NCBI GenBank assembly: GCA_964551875.1 | Contig: CAZKEV010000028.1 | Location: 1 to 27,308, forward strand | Length of the DNA stretch: 27,308 bases | Source: JACTUA01 sp964551875 | GTDB lineage: Archaea > Halobacteriota > Methanomicrobia > Methanomicrobiales > JACTUA01 | Reading direction: 5' to 3' | The notes under the pieces: generated by a model | Database searches by the model: none | What the model was told of the DNA's origin: nothing | The model's input: the letters and a program-made list of their open reading frames with translations, nothing else | Shown: positions 7,624 to 14,908 of the stretch, piece by piece | Layout of the letters: every line of letters starts with the position of its first letter | Position numbering within the stretch: the first letter of the stretch is position 1 | Made by a program: the position numbers and the translations under genes

Positions 7624-8400
7624 TCACCTCAGATACTCGATGACCTTCCCGTGGAGGGTCCCGTTGCTCGCGACAAGGCACTTTCCAACGGTCACCTCAT
7701 CAGGGAACCGGATCCTCCTCCCGTCAAGATCCGATACCTTCCCTCCCGCCTCCTCGCAGATCAGCATGCCGGCGGCTGCATCGGTTACCCGCAGGGTTGC
7801 CCGAAGGTCGATGAACCCGTCCAGCCTCCCCGAGGCCACGTAGCAGAGTTCCAGGGCCGAGGCTCCGAGGAGGCGCCAGCGCCGGATCTTCTGACCCAGG
7901 AAGAGGACGGGGGCAGGGTTGAACTTCCTCCCATAGACGGACATGGCGCTCTCCTCAAGGAGAGTTGTGCGGGAGACCCGGATGGGCCCGCCGTCCAGGT
8001 ACGCCCCCCTCCCCCTCTCCGCGGTGAAGGTCTCATGGTGGGCGAGATCCCGCACGAAGCCCTGCTGCACCACCCCCTCCTCGGCATACGCGATGGAGAG
8101 GGCATAGAAAGGAATTCCTGCCAGGGCATTGTGGGTACCATCCACGGGATCGAGGAAGATGGTCCCCTTCTCTCCCCCCATATCCCTCTTTCCGCACTCT
8201 TCCGAGACAAGGGTCCTGCAGAGTGAGCGGGAGGCTATGTAGTCCACGATGCAGTCCTCGGCCGCCTGGTCTATCTGCCTGGTGGGGGTCCCGCCGGCTC
8301 CCGTTCGCACAACCTGCCTTCCCTCTGGCTTTGATACCAGGTCCTCTACAATATCCTCTACCGCCCGGGCGATCTCCTCACAGCAGGCCAGGAATTCCAT
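7624..8400 (-). CDS. Inositol monophosphatase / fructose-1,6-bisphosphatase family phosphatase
   Basis: This is a metal-dependent sugar phosphatase of the archaeal dual-specificity IMPase/FBPase group. Members dephosphorylate inositol-1-phosphate, fructose-1,6-bisphosphate and, in some archaea, NADP. The 258-residue protein has the metal site residues: Glu68 in SEECG, LDPVDGTHNALAG (83-95, with Asp84 and Asp87), and VTDAAAGMLICEEAGGKVSD near the C-terminus. The first position of that last motif is Val-Thr instead of the usual Trp. It lies 2 bp upstream of nadK. In Methanocaldococcus jannaschii the two functions are fused as an NAD kinase/NADP phosphatase, so this pair may balance NAD and NADP. 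The ATG at 8400 is chosen over 8433 because a TATA-like element at about 8432-8441 would start transcription just upstream of it. Confidence 0.9.
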   Translation of the reverse strand: MEFLACCEEIARAVEDIVEDLVSKPEGRQVVRTGAGGTPTRQIDQAAEDCIVDYIASRSLCRTLVSEECGKRDMGGEKGTIFLDPVDGTHNALAGIPFYALSIAYAEEGVVQQGFVRDLAHHETFTAERGRGAYLDGGPIRVSRTTLLEESAMSVYGRKFNPAPVLFLGQKIRRWRLLGASALELCYVASGRLDGFIDLRATLRVTDAAAGMLICEEAGGKVSDLDGRRIRFPDEVTVGKCLVASNGTLHGKVIEYLR

Positions 8401-8466
8401 GTTCTGTGCGTGGTATTTATGGTATCCCATCAAGATAAATTACTACCACAGAGTGAGGATATCTGA

Positions 8467-8844
8467 ATGAAGGAACAGACCGAGGTCGGCAAGCTGAAGG
8501 AAGGCAGGTACGTGGTTATTGATGAGGAGCCCTCCAAGATCCTGGGGATGGCAACGTCCAAGCCGGGGAAGCACGGGGCTGCCAAAGCGAGGGTCGACGC
8601 CGTAGGGATCTTTGACGGGGTAAAGCGCTCGATCGTCCAGCCCGTATCTGCGAAGATCTATGTGCCGATAGTGGAGCGCAAGAGCGCTCAGGTCATCTCG
8701 AAGGCAGGCAGGGTCGTCCAGCTCATGGACGTGAAGGACTTCACCATGTTCGAGCTGACGGTCTCCGAAGAGGACGCCGCCCGGATCGAGACCGGAAAGG
8801 ACATCACCTATATAGAATCCATGGGCAAGCGGAAGCTCGATTGA
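8467..8844 (+). CDS. Translation factor aIF5A (hypusine-containing)
   Basis: The archaeal homologue of eIF5A binds the ribosome E site and helps peptide-bond formation at stalling sequences. The 125-residue protein has the normal two-domain layout. An SH3-like N-terminal domain carries the loop SKPGKHGAAK, in which Lys35 (before HG) is the residue normally turned into deoxyhypusine or hypusine. A C-terminal OB fold (about 70-125) begins near VQLMDVKDFTMFEL. The start at 8467 is preceded by GTGAGG. The gene is divergent from the IMPase-nadK pair, with a shared AT-rich promoter region of about 65 bp. Confidence 0.97.
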   Translation: MKEQTEVGKLKEGRYVVIDEEPSKILGMATSKPGKHGAAKARVDAVGIFDGVKRSIVQPVSAKIYVPIVERKSAQVISKAGRVVQLMDVKDFTMFELTVSEEDAARIETGKDITYIESMGKRKLD

Positions 8845-8854
8845 AAGTCGAACT

Positions 8855-8867
8855 GGGGAGGATCCCC
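8855..8867. terminator. Possible weak bidirectional terminator between convergent genes
   Basis: A short inverted repeat (GGGGA, loop GGA, TCCCC) lies between the stops of the aIF5A gene and the convergent surface-protein gene. The stem is only 5 bp and no T-run follows, so termination here is a guess from position. Confidence 0.25.
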
Positions 8868-8899
8868 CCGATATTCCGGGGACACCATCTCTTTCCGGT

Positions 8900-9574
8900 T
8901 CAGCTGTACTCCTGAGGCACCTTGATGGTGATGGTATAGGATTTGATGAACGAGGTATCAACCTTGAAATAATACGTCCTTTTTCCCTCGTATAATTTCT
9001 CGCTCCAGGGTGTGTCTGGAGGTTCTTCGTAAATAGTCTGCTTGATGGGGGCAATGATGAGACGGTTGGGATTCTGTGCATCAAAGACCTGGATGATGAG
9101 GATTGGATAGGCGTTGGGTGGAAGGGCCAGGGGATCTGCGGTGTATTCCAGGACCCAGTAGGGGGTTGGGATATTGATGTTCTCGGTGGTTCCCGGCCAC
9201 TGCCCCGATATAACGGCATACGTGACCAGGGAGCGGTTCTGGACCGCGGGTTGGGGAATCGGCGGATTTGGTGAGGGTGTCACCTGACCATCCGGCTGGC
9301 CGATGAACCCGATATTTTTCACCGATCCATCCCAGGGGGGTGTCTCGGTAGGGGTCGGCGTTGCTGGCCGGCCTTTTCCTGGAGGCACCGTGATTGAGGC
9401 AGCCGGGGTCTTTGGGATCGATGGAGTCACCAGGGAGCCTGTCCCTCCCTCCGGGATCGTTCCACCTATCGGCAGGCCAAGGTGTTGTCCAGCGAGGAAC
9501 GGCAGCACCGCCAGAACCAAAACCGCGAAAGCCACAACGGCAATGGCGACGACGAGGATATCCTGTTTCTCCAT
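8900..9574 (-). CDS. Signal-anchored surface protein with Pro/Thr-rich linker
   Basis: This protein of 224 residues has no assigned function. An N-terminal hydrophobic segment (residues about 5-27, IAVVAFAVLVLAVLPFLAG) acts as a membrane anchor. An exported low-complexity stretch rich in Pro, Thr and Gly follows to about residue 100. The C-terminal part (about 110-224) is beta-rich and ends with a block including YWVLEYTADPL, PYWVLEY-like aromatics, WSEKLYEGKRTYYFKVDT and SYTITIKVPQEYS. Similar blocks are, from memory, frequent in secreted proteins of Methanoregula and relatives. The ATG at 9574 is chosen since the hydrophobic segment starts there; the frame upstream has no signal-like sequence. 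It is divergent from the HEAT-repeat gene and convergent with aIF5A. Confidence 0.8.
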   Translation of the reverse strand: MEKQDILVVAIAVVAFAVLVLAVLPFLAGQHLGLPIGGTIPEGGTGSLVTPSIPKTPAASITVPPGKGRPATPTPTETPPWDGSVKNIGFIGQPDGQVTPSPNPPIPQPAVQNRSLVTYAVISGQWPGTTENINIPTPYWVLEYTADPLALPPNAYPILIIQVFDAQNPNRLIIAPIKQTIYEEPPDTPWSEKLYEGKRTYYFKVDTSFIKSYTITIKVPQEYS

Positions 9575-9725
9575 ACGGGTTCCGGAAGGTTCTCTCACCC
9601 AATATATGGGGAAAGGGGGTAATAAGGATTCTTTCCGGGCGCAGGTCCAAGGAAGACCCCCTAACCCCATGAGTTATAAGAATTTTCTTTATCTGGAATA
9701 AATGAAAGGCTGTTGAGAATAGTAC

Positions 9726-9734
9726 ATTATAAAT
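9726..9734 (+). promoter_or_regulatory. TATA box of the HEAT-repeat membrane protein gene
   Basis: The sequence ATTATAAAT is a good archaeal TATA element. With usual spacing, transcription would start near 9756. This excludes the upstream in-frame ATG at 9744 and fits a start at 9819 with a leader of about 60 nt. Confidence 0.55.
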
Positions 9735-9818
9735 AGAGAAAATATGAATTATTCTTTCCTCATGCTGGGAGCGCAACCAACCCTGACTTCTGGATCCGAT
9801 GTGCAGGAGAGCGGTATC

Positions 9819-10817
9819 ATGAGGCCCTTCATCATCGTCGTATTTACCGTGGTCGCCCTCCTCCTCAACGGGTATGCCCTGAGCAATGCGGGTGGAACCT
9901 TCTTTCACCAGATCGCCCCCCTCTTCCCACACCTCTTCTACATACCCATCATCCTTGCCTCCATCTGGTACCCGAGGCGGGGCCTCCTCCTCATCGGCCT
10001 TGTGGTCGGGGTCTCCCTGGGGATGGTCCTCTTCGGCCTGGTCAACGGGACCTTTAACCCCATTATTCTCGTCTATACTGCGATCTATGTATGGGTGGTG
10101 GCAACCACGTCGGTCTTCACCATGGAACAGTGGAAGAACATTTCCCGCTTCCTTCTCTCGAATAGGAGAGATCGACCGAAAGAGGCGGGAGGGAAGAGAC
10201 AGGTTGCGCAGCCAGTGGCAGATCAGAGCAGTTCGGTAGGCGGAGAGGACGTCGGTTACCTCCTCTCGACCCTCGAGATCCAGGACAGCAGGGTGAAGGA
10301 GGCAGCGATCGCATCTCTCGGAAGGAGCAGGGACAGGAGAGCGTTGAAGCCCCTCCTGCACCTCCTTGGCGACGAGAACAGGAGCATCCGGGAGGCATCC
10401 GTACGGGCCCTCGGTTCCCTCGGCGATGAAGCGGTTGAACCGCTCATCGAATCTCTCGGGAACCAGGACTGGCATATCCGCATGGGGAGTGCAATAGCCC
10501 TCAGGATCATCGGGGACTCCCGAGGGGTGGAGCCCCTGATCCGGGCACTTTCCGATGAAAACAGGTTTGTGAGAAGGGAGGCGGCAAAATCCCTTGGGAG
10601 GATTGGCGACCAGAGGGCAGCCGAACCCCTCATATCGGTGCTGGAAGACATGGATACCGGGGTCAGGATCCGGGCCGCCGCCGCCCTCGGGAAGATCGCG
10701 GATCCGAAGGCCATCGATCCCCTCACCCACGCCCTCTCCGACCGGAATTCTGAATTGCAGGAAGCGGCGGTTGAAGCGCTATCCAAGATAAAAAATTCTA
10801 TAACTTCATCTGATTAA
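9819..10817 (+). CDS. Membrane protein with N-terminal helices and six HEAT repeats
   Basis: This protein of about 332 residues joins two parts. Residues about 1-105 contain three or four membrane helices with the string HLFYIPIILASIWYPRRG, a pattern I associate with membrane sensor domains of methanogen signalling proteins. Residues about 145-327 hold six HEAT/PBS-lyase-type repeats of 30-31 residues. Each is built on a [V/A/I]EPLI..L.D.[N/D]..[V/I]R..A..[A/S]LG.IGD pattern, a likely protein-binding scaffold in the cytoplasm. ATG 9819 is preferred because AGGAG (9805-9809) precedes it and the TATA box at 9726-9734 lies too close to ATG 9744. It sits directly upstream of the archaellins in the same direction but ahead of their promoter, so a motility role is only suggested by position. 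Confidence 0.85.
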   Translation: MRPFIIVVFTVVALLLNGYALSNAGGTFFHQIAPLFPHLFYIPIILASIWYPRRGLLLIGLVVGVSLGMVLFGLVNGTFNPIILVYTAIYVWVVATTSVFTMEQWKNISRFLLSNRRDRPKEAGGKRQVAQPVADQSSSVGGEDVGYLLSTLEIQDSRVKEAAIASLGRSRDRRALKPLLHLLGDENRSIREASVRALGSLGDEAVEPLIESLGNQDWHIRMGSAIALRIIGDSRGVEPLIRALSDENRFVRREAAKSLGRIGDQRAAEPLISVLEDMDTGVRIRAAAALGKIADPKAIDPLTHALSDRNSELQEAAVEALSKIKNSITSSD

Positions 10818-10833
10818 AATGCATTCCACCCGG

Positions 10834-10856
10834 TTTATATAGAAAAGTATTTATAC
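10834..10856 (+). promoter_or_regulatory. Archaellin operon promoter with two TATA elements
   Basis: Two AT-rich elements, TTTATATAG (10834-10842) and TATTTATAC (10848-10856), lie about 65-85 bp upstream of the first archaellin start. Starts of transcription near 10865 or 10878 would leave a leader of about 40-55 nt containing AGGTG at 10907-10911. Two overlapping promoters would suit strong or switchable archaellin expression. Confidence 0.65.
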
Positions 10857-10918
10857 ACAAAAACAGATTTAACAATGAGTATACCTGGAGAGATTCGGGA
10901 TACTGACAGGTGTAGTTT

Positions 10919-11512
10919 ATGAAACGTCTACTGAGTCGTGAAGAAGCATTCACCGGCCTCGAAGCGGCGATTGTACTGATCGCCTTTGTGGTCGTGGCTG
11001 CTGTCTTCTCCTATGTAGTGCTCGGCGCCGGGTTCTTCTCTACCCAGAAGGCCCAGGAATCCGTGCATACGGGCGTCCAGCAGGCAAGCTCGAGCTTCGA
11101 GGTCCTGGGGGATGTCTATGGGGTGGACACGGGTGGCGGCGGTGTGCAGATCAACTACCTGAACTTTACGTTAGGTCTCGCACCCGGTGGAATGCCCATT
11201 GATATGAGCAAGCTCACCATGGTATACGCCAACCAGAGTGTTCGCAATGATATTTCCCAGGCAAGCCCTCTGCTTCCGAACCCCAATCCGGCACAGAACA
11301 ATTGGAGCATTGCACGGGATATCAATGGGAATGGCAATTCCCTCCTCGAGGGGGGTGAACAGATGGATATCGTCGTTCACCTTTCCGAGAGCGCCGGCTC
11401 CATCGCTGCCCGTGACGCGTTCACCCTTGAGATCAAACCCATCATCGGCCCTGCGCTTTCCATTTCGCGAACGGCCCCGGGTGGCATCGATCCGGTGAAC
11501 AAGCTCTACTAG
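10919..11512 (+). CDS. arlB1: Archaellin (major filament protein) 1
   Basis: Archaellin is the subunit of the archaeal rotary swimming filament. The 197-residue precursor has a class III signal peptide, MKRLLSREEAFTG, cut by the prepilin-type peptidase ArlK (FlaK) after Gly13. The conserved hydrophobic assembly helix follows (LEAAIVLIAFVVVAAVFSYV, then VLGAGFF). The rest is the surface beta domain, ending in SRTAPGGIDPVNKLY. Three N-glycosylation sequons are visible (NFT, NQS, NWS), as usual for archaellins. The start at 10919 has AGGTG at 10907-10911. It is the first of two tandem archaellins. Confidence 0.96.
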   Translation: MKRLLSREEAFTGLEAAIVLIAFVVVAAVFSYVVLGAGFFSTQKAQESVHTGVQQASSSFEVLGDVYGVDTGGGGVQINYLNFTLGLAPGGMPIDMSKLTMVYANQSVRNDISQASPLLPNPNPAQNNWSIARDINGNGNSLLEGGEQMDIVVHLSESAGSIAARDAFTLEIKPIIGPALSISRTAPGGIDPVNKLY

Positions 11513-11524
11513 GAGGTGCACGAG

Positions 11525-12130
11525 ATGAAAAAATTCCAGAAAGTTGAGGCCTTTACCGGCCTTGAGGCGGCCATCGTCCTCATCGCCTTCGTGGTGGTTG
11601 CCGCAGTCTTCTCGTACGTGGTGCTCGGGGCCGGGTTCTTCACGACCCAGAAGGCCCAGCAGGTTGTCTACTCCGGTGTCCAGCAGTCGTCCTCCAATAT
11701 TGTGGTCATTGGTGAAGTGTATGGGGATGCCAGTGGTACTACCCAGAATCCTCCCAGGATCCACGCCCTCATCTTCAGCATCGGACTTGCAGCTGGCGGG
11801 TCATCCATCGATCTGAACAAGACCGTCTTCACCTACCAGAACAGGACTGTCCTCAAAACTCTGGACTTCGCATCCAACATTTCGGGGAATGATGGAAACC
11901 AGCCGGCTGATTGGCAGTGGATGATAAAGTCCAGTTCGAATGACGATAAGGATAAAGCCCTTGAAAAGAATGAGCAGTTCACCATCCAGGTCAATCTGAG
12001 CGTGGACAGCGGCGGGGCACTCCCGGCTTCCGAGGATTTCACCCTCCAGATCAGGCCGGATATCGGTGCCGCTATTCCGATCCACAAGTCCGCTCCTGGT
12101 GGTATCACCCCGGTGAACCTGCTCTACTAA
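11525..12130 (+). CDS. arlB2: Archaellin 2
   Basis: This second archaellin is 201 residues long, with signal peptide MKKFQKVEAFTG cut after Gly12. Its assembly helix is almost the same as in the first copy, and the C-terminus APGGITPVNLLY is close to that of copy 1. The outer domain is clearly diverged, with sequons NKT, NRT, NIS and NLS. ATG 11525 is preferred over GTG 11516 because the strong site AGGAGGTG (11511-11518) lies directly upstream and overlaps the stop of copy 1. The two are thus co-transcribed. The copies may make a mixed filament or distinct segments; which of them is dominant cannot be read from sequence. Confidence 0.95.
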   Translation: MKKFQKVEAFTGLEAAIVLIAFVVVAAVFSYVVLGAGFFTTQKAQQVVYSGVQQSSSNIVVIGEVYGDASGTTQNPPRIHALIFSIGLAAGGSSIDLNKTVFTYQNRTVLKTLDFASNISGNDGNQPADWQWMIKSSSNDDKDKALEKNEQFTIQVNLSVDSGGALPASEDFTLQIRPDIGAAIPIHKSAPGGITPVNLLY

Positions 12131-12136
12131 ATTCAC

Positions 12137-12146
12137 CTCTTTTTAG
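12137..12146 (+). terminator. T-rich terminator after the archaellins
   Basis: A run of pyrimidines with five T residues (CTCTTTTTAG) follows six bases after the arlB2 stop codon. Archaea terminate at T-rich stretches, so this probably ends the abundant archaellin transcript. Confidence 0.45.
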
Positions 12147-12302
12147 AAGGGAATGCTGGATCCCTGTCAAGGCAATGGATCTCAGGAAGATTCAGATCCA
12201 CATATCATTGACCTGTGATTGATTTCATTTTCGCATTTTGAAGGTTTATTTCTGATTATTTTGTAAACACCATATATTTTATTTAAAATATCTAATCACA
12301 AA

Positions 12303-12311
12303 CTATATTTA
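12303..12311 (+). promoter_or_regulatory. TATA box for the archaellum motor operon
   Basis: CTATATTTA lies 37-45 bp upstream of the ArlC/D/E start, within a 217-bp gap that is far more AT-rich than its surroundings. A second AT-rich tract is at about 12268-12290. A separate promoter would let the motor genes run at a lower level than the archaellins. Confidence 0.5.
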
Positions 12312-12347
12312 GTATGAGTGATTAATTTTTTTCCACGTGAGTGTGCT

Positions 12348-13172
12348 ATGGCCAGGCTCAATATCAGTATGGATCCACCCAGGCAGGAGGATACCACCAT
12401 CGCAGCCCCTCCTGCCGGCGACGTCGACGTGAAGCTCCTCAAGCTTCAGGAAGAGATGGATCTCCTCAAGACCTCCATAAAGAAGCTTCTCATCGATATC
12501 CGCGACCGCATGAACGAGAAGGATAACCCCTTCCTCCATCCTGGAATAAGTTACAATACTCCCAATCTCTTCGAGGATGATCAGGAAGCGGAGGCCAAGG
12601 ATGCCAAAGAGGAGGGGGAGGAGGCTCTATCCGAAGAATCTCCTGCTGGGGGAGCCGAAGAACCTGAAGAAGCGGTCTTCCCGGCATCCAAGAAGTCCGT
12701 CCAGGAGGAGCTTGCAAACCTGATGCGCGGGAACGGAAAGATCCCGCCCCTCTCTTCCCTTCCATCCCAGAAGATGGGGGAGAAGCTCCGCCTGCGTAAG
12801 GTTCACCGCCTCTTCGGCTGGACCTCGAAGATCATCAACCGGTACGGCCACGATCGCCTTGAGATTCTCCTCCAGGCCTACACGAGCATGGGCTACCTCA
12901 CCGATGAGCTGAGCGGCCAGATCCGGGAGATAGGCCGCCTCCTCCCTGCATCCCTGGGTGAACTCCATGTGATCGGCCCCGATGAATTCGTCTCCGAACT
13001 CTACATCCTCAACAGGATCCTGGACCCCAAGGACAACACCCTGGACGAGGACATGATAGAAGTCCTCATGACCCACCGGATCCAGACCCCCGTGGCGGGG
13101 GTCCCCAAGAAGGCGGCCAAACCCGAGAACGATCAGGTCTTTGAATGGATCGACAGCATGGACAGGACCTGA
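12348..13172 (+). CDS. arlCE: Archaellum accessory protein of the ArlC/D/E type
   Basis: In euryarchaea ArlC, ArlD and ArlE form the cytosolic ring that links the motor to the chemotaxis adaptor CheF. This 274-residue protein has a predicted coiled coil at about residues 22-52, like ArlC. A very acidic Glu/Asp/Ala-rich linker runs from about 65 to 105. A C-terminal ArlD/E domain (about 115-250) begins near KKSVQEELANLM and includes RKVHRLFGWTSKIINRYG and EILLQAYTSMGYLTDELS. It thus combines the C-like and D/E-like parts in one chain, and no other arlC, D or E gene is nearby. ATG 12348 is chosen: the earlier in-frame ATG at 12318 falls at or before the expected start of transcription. Confidence 0.88.
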   Translation: MARLNISMDPPRQEDTTIAAPPAGDVDVKLLKLQEEMDLLKTSIKKLLIDIRDRMNEKDNPFLHPGISYNTPNLFEDDQEAEAKDAKEEGEEALSEESPAGGAEEPEEAVFPASKKSVQEELANLMRGNGKIPPLSSLPSQKMGEKLRLRKVHRLFGWTSKIINRYGHDRLEILLQAYTSMGYLTDELSGQIREIGRLLPASLGELHVIGPDEFVSELYILNRILDPKDNTLDEDMIEVLMTHRIQTPVAGVPKKAAKPENDQVFEWIDSMDRT

Positions 13173-13175
13173 TGG

Positions 13176-13667
13176 ATGTCGAGTGAGACCATCGTTACAG
13201 CCATCTTCCTTATCACCGCTGTAGTGGCAGCAGGGATCCTCACCTCCCAGATATTTCCGGCCATCTACACCATGGCAGGGTCCGTCTCCTCATCCACTCA
13301 CGCCGCGGACCAGACCTTGAGGACTGATATCGCCATAGTAAACACCTTTGCCCTCAATAACACCCAGCAGGCCCAGATCTGGCTGAAAAACACTGGCTCA
13401 ACCCGGATCAGACTCCCTGACCTGAACATGTCCTCCATCTTCGTCGGAAACCCGGGCCATATCTCGACGGTACCCATGGGCGATCTCTCGGGCGATAGCT
13501 GGAACTACGGGATCCTCGATGATACCAACGGATACTGGGACCCCAAGGAAACCCTCCATATCACCACGAAAAGCAGCAATATCCCGACCGAGTGGGGGGC
13601 CCCGGTCTATTTCCAGATCGTGCTCCCTGATGGGACCAAACGTTCGGAAGAGTTCACGGTGAGTTGA
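13176..13667 (+). CDS. arlG: Archaellum stator protein ArlG
   Basis: ArlG and ArlF form the stator in the pseudoperiplasm, ArlG as a filament tipped by ArlF that contacts the S-layer. The 163-residue protein has an N-terminal membrane helix (about 5-30) followed by a helical stretch, then LRTDIAIVN and IWLKNTGSTRI, matching the ArlG pattern TD-x-x-I-[VI]-N ... KNTGS. The C-terminal part is a beta sandwich. The start lies 3 bp after the stop of the previous gene. The G-before-F order is an assignment by similarity; ArlF and ArlG share the same fold, so the two labels could be swapped. Confidence 0.8.
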   Translation: MSSETIVTAIFLITAVVAAGILTSQIFPAIYTMAGSVSSSTHAADQTLRTDIAIVNTFALNNTQQAQIWLKNTGSTRIRLPDLNMSSIFVGNPGHISTVPMGDLSGDSWNYGILDDTNGYWDPKETLHITTKSSNIPTEWGAPVYFQIVLPDGTKRSEEFTVS

Positions 13668-13671
13668 CACT

Positions 13672-14148
13672 ATGGGTGCTGGAACCATGATCGCTACCGC
13701 CATCGCAATCACACTCCTCATCATTACAGGGTATGTCCTCATCGCAGGTACTCTCTCCACTGCCCGGGTAGTCGCCATGGCCCAGCAGGCTGCCGCCGAC
13801 CGGGAGGCCCAGAAGATGCACACCCGGATCGAGATCATCAACGCCTCTACAAACACCACCGCCTCTCAGACCTTCATCGAGGTGAAGAATACGGGGAGTG
13901 AAGTGGTGGGAGACTTTGGTCATATGGAGGTTTACCTCCTCCAGGGATTAGTCCCTTACACGTACACGAACCTGTCGGGTACCTGGACTTACGCCATACA
14001 CCCGGACCAGGTTCATCCCAATCTCCTCGATCCAGACGAGGTTGCGAATATCACGGTCCCCTATGACCCATCATGGGGAAACCCAACATGGGTGAAAGTG
14101 ACCACCGCAAACGGGGTGTACGACTCTGCGTATACCATCGTAAACTAG
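13672..14148 (+). CDS. arlF: Archaellum stator protein ArlF
   Basis: This 158-residue partner of ArlG opens MGAGTMIATAIAITLLIITGYV, the short type III-like hydrophobic N-terminus of ArlF proteins. A helical stretch with AQQAAADREAQKMHTRIEII follows. The beta-sandwich domain carries FIEVKNTGSEVVGDFGHMEV, where the family strand EVKNTGS is recognisable. ArlF is known to bind S-layer protein, giving the motor something to push against. It starts 4 bp after arlG and ends 9 bp before arlH, inside one operon. Confidence 0.8.
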   Translation: MGAGTMIATAIAITLLIITGYVLIAGTLSTARVVAMAQQAAADREAQKMHTRIEIINASTNTTASQTFIEVKNTGSEVVGDFGHMEVYLLQGLVPYTYTNLSGTWTYAIHPDQVHPNLLDPDEVANITVPYDPSWGNPTWVKVTTANGVYDSAYTIVN

Positions 14149-14157
14149 GAGATCTCT

Positions 14158-14904
14158 ATGCCACGGGATGAGAAGCAAGGGTTTCAGGATCAACCCGTAG
14201 GGAAGGGCAAAGCCGTCCTTACCACAGGGAAATCGGAGATCGACAAGAAGATCGATGATGGGATCCCCCTCCGATCCCTCACCCTCATCGAAGGGGAGCA
14301 TGACAGCGGAAAATCGGTCCTCACCCAGCAGATCATGTGGGGCGGGATGAAACAGGGGTTGTGCATCGACATCTTCTCGAGCGAGACGACACTGAAGAAC
14401 TTTCTCTCCCAGATGGAGACCATGAGCCTGGACATATCTGATTATTATGCCTGGGGGTACCTCCGCCTCTTTCCCATCCTCGTGCCAGGTCTTGACCTGG
14501 AGAAGGAGAACATGGAAGAGCTCCTGCAGCGCCTCCTCGCCCATATAAGGGACTGCCAGGCCCAGATCATCATCATCGACTCCCTCACCCTCTTCACAGA
14601 GCATACCACGAACGAGGTCATCATCGACTTCTTCACCGAATGCAAGAACCTCTGCGACAAGGGGAGGACCATCCTCGTCTCCCTCCATCCCTATGCCTTC
14701 GACGAGGACACCCTGGTAAGAATCCGCTCCGTCTGCGATGCCATCCTCACACTCAAGCGGGCCCTCATCGGGGATAAGTACCTGATGGTACTCGAGGTAG
14801 TCAAGATCCGGGGCGCCCACAAGACCCGGGAGAACGTGGTCTCCTTTGAAGTTATCCCGGGGTATGGCATGAAGATCATCCCCATCTCCGTGGCCAAGGT
14901 ATGA
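14158..14904 (+). CDS. arlH: Archaellum motor regulator ArlH (RecA-like ATP-binding protein)
   Basis: ArlH sits under the motor platform, binds ArlI and ATP, and is thought to control assembly or switching. It has a KaiC/RecA-like fold. The 248-residue protein has a Walker A GEHDSGKS (46-53) and a Walker B strand AQIIIIDSLT (Asp141). The typical ArlH lead-in GKSEIDKKIDDGIPLRSLTL precedes Walker A. GGAG about 10 bp upstream supports the ATG at 14158. It is followed after 4 bp by arlI, its binding partner. Confidence 0.95.
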   Translation: MPRDEKQGFQDQPVGKGKAVLTTGKSEIDKKIDDGIPLRSLTLIEGEHDSGKSVLTQQIMWGGMKQGLCIDIFSSETTLKNFLSQMETMSLDISDYYAWGYLRLFPILVPGLDLEKENMEELLQRLLAHIRDCQAQIIIIDSLTLFTEHTTNEVIIDFFTECKNLCDKGRTILVSLHPYAFDEDTLVRIRSVCDAILTLKRALIGDKYLMVLEVVKIRGAHKTRENVVSFEVIPGYGMKIIPISVAKV

Positions 14905-14908
14905 TCCC

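Noticed and set aside
9081..10730. 549-codon minus-strand frame across the HEAT gene and the surface-protein gene
   Set aside because: It spans two better-supported genes and their divergent promoters and has no recognisable domain.
11525..12130. Second archaellin as a decayed copy or pseudogene
   Set aside because: The frame is intact, the signal peptide and assembly helix are conserved, and the ribosome-binding site is strong.
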